In this document: positions 12,906 through 18,147 of the stretch, one piece after another
Position numbering within the stretch: the first letter of the stretch is position 1
How the letters are laid out: every line of letters begins with the position of its first letter
Assembly: GCA_024402115.1 (NCBI GenBank)
Contig: JAKSJQ010000037.1
Location: 1 to 18,147, forward strand
Length of the DNA stretch: 18,147 nucleotides
Source: Bacteroidales bacterium
GTDB taxonomy: Bacteria > Bacteroidota > Bacteroidia > Bacteroidales > UBA932
Direction: 5' to 3'
The notes under the pieces: model-generated
What the model was told of the DNA's origin: nothing
Database searches by the model: none
Seen by the model: the letters and a program-made list of their open reading frames with translations, nothing else
Program-made: the position numbers and the translations under genes

Positions 12906-13415
12906 CTAGAACGGCAGATCGTCGTCTGGATTCTCTGAGACTACAGCCGGCTTAGCGGGCGCTGGGGCAGGCTGAGCTACTGGGCTGTATGGCTGTGCCT
13001 GAGGGGCGTAGCTTGCCTGAGGCTGAGCTGCAACACTTGGCTGCGATGGAGCCATGTCGGCGCCAGGATTGTCCCTGCGGTTACCGAGAAGCTGGATCGT
13101 GTCAGCTACGATTTCAGTGATGTAGTGCTTGGCTCCGTCCTGACCATCCCATGAGCGGGACCTGATTCGTCCCTCCACATAGAGCTGAGTTCCCTTCTTC
13201 ACAAACTTCTCCACCACGTCAGCATTGCCTCTCCAAGCAACTACGTTGTGCCATTCCGTGTTCTCCCGGGTCTCTCCGTTGCGGTCGCGGAACCTCTCTG
13301 TGGTTGCGAGAGTGAATGAAGCGACTTTTGCGGAGTTTGGTGAATTCTGCTCAAGGTAACGTACTTCCGGGTCCTTTCCAACGTTACCGATCAACATTGC
13401 TTTGTTCAGTGACAT
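12906..13415 (-). CDS. ssb: Single-stranded DNA-binding protein
   Basis: SSB coats single-stranded DNA during replication, recombination and repair and recruits partner proteins through its C-terminal tip. The 169-residue protein has an OB-fold domain at about 1-112, starting MSLNKAMLIGNVGKDPEVRY and including EWHNVVAWRGNADVVEKFVKKG and LYVEGRIRSRSW. A glutamine/proline/alanine-rich disordered linker follows (about 115-160), then the acidic tip PDDDLPF that binds partners. Its length is normal. It stands alone, facing mmdB at its 3' end and divergent from the RNA methyltransferase gene at its 5' end. A 101-bp gap at the 5' side holds a possible promoter on each strand. There is no sign of a second ssb or of mobile-element context. 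Confidence 0.97.
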   Translation of the reverse strand: MSLNKAMLIGNVGKDPEVRYLEQNSPNSAKVASFTLATTERFRDRNGETRENTEWHNVVAWRGNADVVEKFVKKGTQLYVEGRIRSRSWDGQDGAKHYITEIVADTIQLLGNRRDNPGADMAPSQPSVAAQPQASYAPQAQPYSPVAQPAPAPAKPAVVSENPDDDLPF

Positions 13416-13447
13416 GATAAAATGAATTATTAGTTACGGTGGTTCTG

Positions 13448-13477
13448 CTAAGTTAGCTTTTATCTTTCGTGGAGCAA
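13448..13477 (-). promoter_or_regulatory. Possible ssb promoter
   Basis: On the minus strand TAACTTAG (13455 down to 13448) differs by one base from the Bacteroidota -7 box TAnnTTTG. TTGC (13477 down to 13474) lies 18 bp upstream as a weak -33 element. This would give a leader of about 25-30 nt before the ssb ATG at 13415. It is an inference from motif fit and position. Confidence 0.4.
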
Positions 13478-13496
13478 TACATTTTTGCTAAATTTG
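13465..13496 (+). promoter_or_regulatory. Bacteroidota-type promoter for the methyltransferase-aroE-dpp11 genes
   Basis: TAAATTTG at 13489-13496 is an exact match to the Bacteroidota primary-sigma -7 consensus TAnnTTTG. TTTC at 13465-13468 lies 20 bp upstream and fits the -33 TTTG at three of four bases. Transcription would start near 13502, about 15 nt before the ATG at 13517. This also argues against the in-frame GTG at 13469 as the start codon, because that GTG lies inside the promoter. Confidence 0.65.
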
Positions 13497-13516
13497 TCAT
13501 TCGAAAAATCGGAAAC

Positions 13517-14320
13517 ATGAGGTCAGAGACAATCAGTTCAGGACAGAATCCAAAGATCAAGGAACTGCTTCTCCTGCAGGAGAAGTCGAAGCGTCGCCGT
13601 GAGAGCGGACTGTTCGTCGTCGAGGGCAGAAGAGAGATAGAGCATTGCGTCGCTTGCGGCTATGTTCTCGACTCCGTGTTCTTCTGTCCGTCCATCTTGG
13701 GGATGTCGGCAGACCAGCTTGAGGACTCGTTCTCCGGCCAGGAGCCTAGGCTCTTCGAGGTCACCCGAGAGGTCTATGACAAGATTGCCTACAGAGGTGG
13801 AACCGAGGGCATGGTGGCTGAGGTACGCTGCAAGAAGCATGGACTCGAGAATATAACTCTCAAGGAGAATCCGCTCATCGTCATACTCGAAAGCGTGGAG
13901 AAGCCGGGCAACCTCGGAGCCGTGCTCAGGAGCGCGGATGCTTCCGGAGCAGACGCCGTGATAGTCTGCGATCCGCTCACCGACCTCTACAATCCTAACC
14001 TCATCCGTTCCAGCATAGGCGCGATCTTTACCGTACCATGCGCAGCCTGCAGCTCCGAGGAGTGCATAGCATGGCTCAAGAAGAACGGAATACGCATCCT
14101 CACTGCCCAGCTCCAGGATTCGGAGTGGTATTACGATACCGACATGAAGTCCGGAACAGCCATCGTCATCGGAACCGAGGCGACCGGTCTCACTGACGCG
14201 TGGAGGCAGGCGGCGGATGCCCATATCAAGATACCTATGCTCGGACGACTTGACAGCCTCAATGCGTCCGTAAGTGCTGCCATACTCCTCTTCGAGGCGG
14301 TGCGCCAGCGCAATTCATAA
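13517..14320 (+). CDS. SpoU/TrmH-family RNA 2'-O-methyltransferase
   Basis: Members of this family transfer a methyl group from S-adenosylmethionine to a ribose 2'-OH in rRNA or tRNA. The 267-residue protein has an N-terminal substrate-binding domain (about 1-105, with RRRESGLFVVEGRREIEHC) and a C-terminal SPOUT trefoil-knot domain. The three SpoU motifs are present: motif 1 EKPGNLGAVLRSADASGADA with Asn132 and Arg138; motif 2 GTEATGL at 219-225; and motif 3 IPMLGRLDSLNASVSAAILL starting at 239. The frame is open back to a GTG at 13469, but the ATG at 13517 is chosen because a promoter -7 box lies at 13489-13496. aroE follows after 10 bp. The target nucleotide cannot be read from the sequence. 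Confidence 0.93.
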   Translation: MRSETISSGQNPKIKELLLLQEKSKRRRESGLFVVEGRREIEHCVACGYVLDSVFFCPSILGMSADQLEDSFSGQEPRLFEVTREVYDKIAYRGGTEGMVAEVRCKKHGLENITLKENPLIVILESVEKPGNLGAVLRSADASGADAVIVCDPLTDLYNPNLIRSSIGAIFTVPCAACSSEECIAWLKKNGIRILTAQLQDSEWYYDTDMKSGTAIVIGTEATGLTDAWRQAADAHIKIPMLGRLDSLNASVSAAILLFEAVRQRNS

Positions 14321-14330
14321 ATTCGATACC

Positions 14331-15074
14331 ATGAAAAAATTCGGACTGATAGGACACCCGATCGCACATTCGAAGAGCCCTGCGCTCTTCAAGGCAGCAT
14401 ACGACGGTCGCTACCCTTATGACCTTATCGAGGGTGCTGACTTCGAGCAGGTTTGGCAGCGATTCATCGACGAGTACGACGGAATCAATGTGACAGCTCC
14501 GTTCAAGGAGTTAGCCTATGCGCGTGCCGACGTGCGAAGCGCCGAGTGCGAGGCAATCGGTGCCGGAAACATCTTCGTTAAGACTGCTGAGGGCATCAAG
14601 GCCTATAATTCGGATTACTCGGCAGTGGCGATGATGCTGCTTGAGGCGATGAAGGAGAAGCCTATGCAGACGGCTATGGTGATTGGCTGCGGTGGTGCCG
14701 GCAAGGCGGCCATAGTGGCTGCCCTCGAGGTCGGACTCAAGACCAGGATAGCGAACAGGAACGTCGCAAAGGCGGAGGAGTTCGCTGATTCGCTTGCTGC
14801 AGTCTTCGGACCGAAGAAGCGTCCGGAGGTCTTTGGTCTGGAGGATGGCGCGGACGCACTTCCTAAGTGCGATGTCGTCATCTACACCCTTCCACTCGCG
14901 GTCAAGGGCATCGAGGCATTCTCGGATGTCATGGTGCTGGAGGCCAACTATAAGGATCCTGTCCTCAATGCCGAGTCCGGGAAGAAGTGGCTGCTGAGCC
15001 AGGCGGTGCATGGATATTTCCTCTTCACGGGTGAGGAGCCGGATGCGGAGTCCATGGCCAAGGTCTTTGAATAG
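14331..15074 (+). CDS. aroE: Shikimate dehydrogenase (NADP+), compact form
   Basis: AroE reduces 3-dehydroshikimate to shikimate in the pathway to chorismate and aromatic amino acids. The 247-residue protein is shorter than the 272-residue E. coli enzyme. Shikimate-contact residues are all present: Ser14 and Ser16 in HSKS, Asn53, Thr55 and catalytic Lys59 in NVTAPFK, Asn80, catalytic Asp95 in NSD, and Gln224. The nucleotide-binding loop is GCGGAGKA (119-126), and NRNVAK (142-147) resembles the NADP-binding NRTxxK motif. The segment after it is unusual: IYTLPLA replaces the common NATPLG pattern, and the C-terminal region is shortened. The ATG at 14331 precedes the conserved KKFGLIGHPIAHS. It sits 10 bp after the methyltransferase and 13 bp before dpp11. 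A shikimate-dehydrogenase-like paralogue with another substrate cannot be excluded. Confidence 0.88.
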   Translation: MKKFGLIGHPIAHSKSPALFKAAYDGRYPYDLIEGADFEQVWQRFIDEYDGINVTAPFKELAYARADVRSAECEAIGAGNIFVKTAEGIKAYNSDYSAVAMMLLEAMKEKPMQTAMVIGCGGAGKAAIVAALEVGLKTRIANRNVAKAEEFADSLAAVFGPKKRPEVFGLEDGADALPKCDVVIYTLPLAVKGIEAFSDVMVLEANYKDPVLNAESGKKWLLSQAVHGYFLFTGEEPDAESMAKVFE

Positions 15075-15087
15075 AAAATATTACGAT

Positions 15088-17139
15088 ATGAAGAAAATTT
15101 CAGTACTGATCACGGCTATCCTCGTGTCCTTTTCCGCACATGCAGACGGCGGCATGTGGCTTCCGTCTCTCATTTCCCAGAGGATAGGGGATATGCAGGC
15201 CAAGGGTTTCAAGCTCGAGGCAGAGGACCTCTACAGCATCAACCAGGCGTCGCTCAAGGACGCTGTCGTTCTCTTCGGCGGCGGATGTACCGGAGAACTC
15301 ATTTCGGCAGAGGGACTGCTCATCACCAACCATCATTGCGGCTACAGCCATATCCAGAAGCACAGCTCCGTGGAGCATGACTACCTCAAGGATGGATTCT
15401 GGTCGAGAAACCGCTCTGAGGAACTTCCTTGCCCGGGTCTCAGCGTGAACTTCCTTGACCATATGACAGATGTGACGGCGGCTGTCCTCAAGGGCTATGA
15501 CCCATCGATGAGCGAGGCACAGAGGGATTCCGTAGTCAAGGCGAACAGCGCGAAGATCACCGAGCAGGCCACCGCTGGTGCGAAGGGACTCGAGGCGAGC
15601 GTGGAGTCCATGTTCATGGGCAACCAGTACTTCCTCTTCGTGTACAGAGTGTATAACGACGTGCGTCTTGTCGGCTGCCCTCCATCTTCGATAGGAAAGT
15701 TCGGTGGTGATACCGACAACTGGATGTGGCCGCGTCACACCGGAGACTTCTCCATGTTCCGTATCTATGCGGGCAAGGACAATGAGCCTGCGGCATATTC
15801 GAAGGACAATGTCCCATACTCTCCGAGGAAGTTCTTCCGAATCAGCACCGCCGGCGTGAACGAGGGTGACTTCACCTTCATCTACGGCTTCCCGGGCAGC
15901 ACCCAGGAGTACATCCACTCGGCTGCGGTGAAGTATGTGGCGGAGGTGTCCGATCCTGCGAAGATCGATCTTCGTACCCTCAGACTCGACATCCAGAAGA
16001 AGTACATGGGCCAGAGCCAGAAGGTCAGGATACAGTACAGCTCGAAGAACGCAAGCGTTTCCAATGCATGGAAGAAATGGCAGGGCGAGGCTAAGGGTAT
16101 TGCCCGCAATTCGGTGGTGGCGAAGAAGCAGGAGTATGAGGCCGGCTTCAAGAGATGGGCTGTAGGTACCCAGTATGACGGCCTGATCGACAAACTCGCC
16201 GAGCTCTATGCCCTTTACGAGCCATATATGTTCGCGAGGGAGATATTCACCGAGACGGCGTACGTGATCGAGATCGCGAGGGAGGCTGCTTCTTATGCAG
16301 GTCTCAAGGATGACGAGGCACGTAAGGCCCACCTCGACGCTTTCTTCAAGGATTGGTACAGACCTATCGACCAGGAGAGCTTCGTCGCAGTGATGGGCAG
16401 GTTCGCAGAGCTCATCCCGGAGGATGTGCAGCCTGACTACTATAAGGATAATCTCAAGAAATATGGCAGCGTAGAGGCATGGGCGGAGGATCTCTTCTCT
16501 TCTTCTGCATTCACCTCGGACAAGGCATACTCACTCAGTTCAGACCAGGCGAAGGAGGACCCTGCATACATATTCTACAGGAAGATGTACGACTGGTATG
16601 CCGAGTACGCGGTCCCTGGAGTCAATGAGTACGGACGTCAGATCAACCTTCTCAACCGCGACTACATGCGCGGCCAGATGGAGTACGAGAAGGACAGGGC
16701 GTTCTTCCCTGACGCCAACCTCACCCTTCGCGTGGCTTACGGTCATGTCGCAGGCTATTCTCCTGCCGACGGTACCTACTATCACCATGTGTCGACCCTC
16801 AAGGGCGTGATGGAGAAGGACAATCCTGAGATCTTCGACTACAACATCCCGCAGGAGCTTCGCGACCTCTATGCGTCGGGTGACTATGCGGACACTCCTG
16901 TCTGCTTCCTCGCTACCAACCACACCACCGGAGGTAATTCCGGCAGCCCTGTGATCAACGCAGTCGGTGACCTCATCGGCATCAATTTCGACCGCGTGTG
17001 GGAAGGTACCATGAGCGATATCGCGTTCGATCCGGACTTCTGCAGGAACATCTCTCTCGACGTCCGCTATGTCCTGTTCCTCATCAGGAACATCGGCCAT
17101 GCCGACAATCTCATCGACGAGATGGTGCTAGTTGACTGA
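15088..17139 (+). CDS. dpp11: Dipeptidyl-peptidase 11 (S46 family, Asp/Glu-specific)
   Basis: This secreted serine exopeptidase removes dipeptides with Asp or Glu in the second position from peptide N-termini, feeding amino-acid uptake in the periplasm. The 683-residue protein starts with a signal peptide (KK, hydrophobic core, AHA before Asp20), and the mature end DGGMWLP is typical of S46. The catalytic residues are His83 in TNHHCGY, most probably Asp220 in HTGDFSMFRIY, and Ser618 in TTGGNSGSP. Arg636 in GINFDRVW lies 18 residues after the serine, matching Arg673 of Porphyromonas DPP11 (Ser655), which sets acidic specificity; DPP7 enzymes have Gly there. The frame is open back to 15010, but the ATG at 15088 begins the signal peptide and avoids overlap with aroE. 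It is the last gene of its unit. Confidence 0.92.
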   Translation: MKKISVLITAILVSFSAHADGGMWLPSLISQRIGDMQAKGFKLEAEDLYSINQASLKDAVVLFGGGCTGELISAEGLLITNHHCGYSHIQKHSSVEHDYLKDGFWSRNRSEELPCPGLSVNFLDHMTDVTAAVLKGYDPSMSEAQRDSVVKANSAKITEQATAGAKGLEASVESMFMGNQYFLFVYRVYNDVRLVGCPPSSIGKFGGDTDNWMWPRHTGDFSMFRIYAGKDNEPAAYSKDNVPYSPRKFFRISTAGVNEGDFTFIYGFPGSTQEYIHSAAVKYVAEVSDPAKIDLRTLRLDIQKKYMGQSQKVRIQYSSKNASVSNAWKKWQGEAKGIARNSVVAKKQEYEAGFKRWAVGTQYDGLIDKLAELYALYEPYMFAREIFTETAYVIEIAREAASYAGLKDDEARKAHLDAFFKDWYRPIDQESFVAVMGRFAELIPEDVQPDYYKDNLKKYGSVEAWAEDLFSSSAFTSDKAYSLSSDQAKEDPAYIFYRKMYDWYAEYAVPGVNEYGRQINLLNRDYMRGQMEYEKDRAFFPDANLTLRVAYGHVAGYSPADGTYYHHVSTLKGVMEKDNPEIFDYNIPQELRDLYASGDYADTPVCFLATNHTTGGNSGSPVINAVGDLIGINFDRVWEGTMSDIAFDPDFCRNISLDVRYVLFLIRNIGHADNLIDEMVLVD

Positions 17140-17160
17140 TCCTCAGTGCATTAACATAGT

Positions 17161-17188
17161 GACGGCTCCCTCGGAAGAGGGAGCCGTC
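17161..17188. terminator. Perfect hairpin between convergent dpp11 and lysS
   Basis: GACGGCTCCCTC (17161-17172) and GAGGGAGCCGTC (17177-17188) form a 12-bp perfect stem with a GGAA loop. It lies 21 bp after the dpp11 stop and 39 bp past the lysS stop on the other strand. Neither side has a real T tract, so it may be a shared terminator or may protect mRNA 3' ends. A smaller hairpin, CGCTG/CAGCG at 17201-17215, follows. Confidence 0.6.
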
Positions 17189-17227
17189 GCGGTATTATGT
17201 CGCTGGTATTCAGCGGGTTGTGATCGT

Positions 17228-18147
17228 TTACTCTACTGGCTTCGGCCTCATCTGAGGGAAGAAGAGTACATCCTGGATGGTTGTCTGGCCGGTCATGAAC
17301 ATGGTAAGACGGTCGATACCCATTCCGAGACCTGATGTTGGAGGCATACCATACTCGAGTGCGCGTACGAAGTCCATATCGATGAACATGGCCTCGTCGT
17401 CACCCTTGCTCTTGAGCCTTGCCTGCTCCTGGAACCTCTCGAACTGGTCGATAGGGTCGTTGAGCTCAGAGTATGCGTTGGCAAGCTCCTTGCCGCAGAC
17501 GAAGAGCTCGAAACGCTCTGTGAGTGCAGGGTTGCTGCGATGACGCTTGGTAAGAGGAGACATCTCGACAGGGTAGTCGGTGATGAAGGTAGGCTGGATG
17601 AGGTTAGGCTCTGCGAACTCGCCGAAGATTGCGTCGATGAGCTTACCCTTGCCCATGTGCTCGTCGATCTCGACATGGAGCTCCTTGCAGGTCTTGCGAA
17701 GCTCGTCCTCGTCCATGCCGCTGACATCCACGCCAGCGTACTCCTTAATCGCGTCGAGGATAGGGAGGCGACGGAAGGTGCCGCCGAAATCAACCTCGTG
17801 CTCGCCGATAGTGACCTTGGTGGTTCCGTTGACCTTGAGGGCGATCTTCTGGAGCATCTTCTCCACGAACTCCATCATCCAGATGTAGTCCTTGTATGCA
17901 ACATAGATCTCCATGCAGGTGAACTCAGGGTTGTGGGTCTTGTCCATACCCTCGTTGCGGAAGTCCTTCGCGAACTCGTAGACGCCTGAGAAACCTCCGA
18001 CGATGAGCCTCTTGAGGTAAAGCTCATTGGCGATACGCATGTAGAGGTCGATGTCGAGGGCGTTATGGTGAGTGATGAACGGACGTGCTGTTGCACCGCC
18101 CGGGATGCTCTGGAGGATAGGAGTCTCAACCTCGAGACAGCCTGCCT
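17228..18147 (-). CDS. lysS: Lysyl-tRNA synthetase, class II, 5' partial
   Basis: LysS charges tRNA-Lys with lysine in the cytoplasm. Only the C-terminal 305 residues lie in the window; the frame stays open to the right edge (the ATG at 18040 is internal), so roughly 200 or more N-terminal residues, including the anticodon-binding OB domain, are missing. The class II catalytic core is clear: [17 protein letters not shown] near the edge, motif 2 with [20 protein letters not shown] (residues 62-81 of the visible part), and motif 3 [12 protein letters not shown] at 272-283. The protein ends QMRPKPVE at the TAA (17230-17228). It faces dpp11, with a hairpin between them. The gene appears normal. 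Confidence 0.97.
   Translation of the reverse strand, partial: AGCLEVETPILQSIPGGATARPFITHHNALDIDLYMRIANELYLKRLIVGGFSGVYEFAKDFRNEGMDKTHNPEFTCMEIYVAYKDYIWMMEFVEKMLQKIALKVNGTTKVTIGEHEVDFGGTFRRLPILDAIKEYAGVDVSGMDEDELRKTCKELHVEIDEHMGKGKLIDAIFGEFAEPNLIQPTFITDYPVEMSPLTKRHRSNPALTERFELFVCGKELANAYSELNDPIDQFERFQEQARLKSKGDDEAMFIDMDFVRALEYGMPPTSGLGMGIDRLTMFMTGQTTIQDVLFFPQMRPKPVE

Noticed and set aside
12582..12938. 118-codon plus-strand frame running from mmdB through the gap into ssb
   Set aside because: It is out of frame with mmdB, crosses the branched repeat and the ssb terminator, and ends inside ssb; its basic composition reflects structured GC-rich DNA, not a protein.
13469..13516. Upstream GTG start for the RNA methyltransferase
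   Set aside because: It would place the coding start within the TAnnTTTG promoter, and the added residues are not family-like.
13538..14224. 228-codon open frame on the minus strand, opposite the RNA methyltransferase
   Set aside because: Contained in a gene with all three SpoU motifs; the antisense product shows no domain.
15010..15087. Upstream ATG start for dpp11 inside aroE
   Set aside because: It would overlap the aroE coding region and bury the clear signal peptide that starts at 15088.
15100..16332. 410-codon open frame on the minus strand, opposite dpp11
   Set aside because: It lies wholly inside a well-supported S46 peptidase gene, has no recognisable domain, and is arginine/leucine/histidine-rich in the way expected from the complement of GAG/CTC-biased codons.
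16540..17100. 186-codon minus-strand frame opposite the 3' part of dpp11
   Set aside because: Codon-bias shadow over the catalytic serine region; no start signal or domain.
17540..17989. 149-codon plus-strand frame opposite lysS
   Set aside because: Acidic, leucine-rich antisense shadow of the lysS catalytic core.

Overview
The window looks like chromosomal core-genome DNA from a Bacteroidales bacterium, probably an uncultured gut or rumen lineage of moderate GC. The evidence is the Bacteroidota-type RpoB/RpoC, FabI and Na+-pumping methylmalonyl-CoA decarboxylase proteins, a DPP11-type S46 peptidase (a family concentrated in this phylum), starts without Shine-Dalgarno sequences, and an exact TAnnTTTG promoter -7 box. 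Leucine codons are strongly biased to CTC and glutamate to GAG, most visibly in rpoBC. The genus cannot be fixed from the sequence alone.

Layout. (1) 1-7939: the 3' 96% of rpoB and all of rpoC, the end of the ribosomal protein/RNA polymerase operon, closed by a textbook intrinsic terminator at 7958-7992. (2) 8047-12745: six tightly packed forward genes, namely fabZ (3-hydroxyacyl-ACP dehydratase), fabI (enoyl-ACP reductase), then the four subunits of a biotin-dependent sodium-pumping methylmalonyl-CoA decarboxylase (carboxyltransferase, small membrane subunit, biotin carrier, membrane beta subunit). (3) 12746-12905: a 160-bp gap holding a roughly 100-nt branched inverted-repeat element after mmdB and the terminator of the opposing ssb gene. 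(4) 12906-13415: ssb on the minus strand, divergent from (5) 13517-17139: a SpoU/TrmH-family RNA methyltransferase, aroE and a secreted dipeptidyl-peptidase 11. (6) 17161-17188: a perfect hairpin between convergent genes, then the 3' part of lysS on the minus strand, running off the right edge.

Functionally the window joins transcription (RpoB/RpoC), fatty-acid elongation (FabZ, FabI), the end of the succinate-to-propionate pathway (methylmalonyl-CoA to propionyl-CoA, coupled to Na+ export), DNA replication/repair (SSB), RNA modification, aromatic amino-acid synthesis (AroE), periplasmic peptide digestion (DPP11) and translation (LysS). That suits an amino-acid- or carbohydrate-fermenting anaerobe that makes propionate.

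I found no CRISPR array, insertion sequence, prophage gene, tRNA or rRNA, and no gene cluster that looks like a wholly new system. The points most worth a second look are the placement of fabZ-fabI directly ahead of the decarboxylase genes and the branched inverted-repeat element at 12750-12848. No gene-free stretch exceeds 300 bases.
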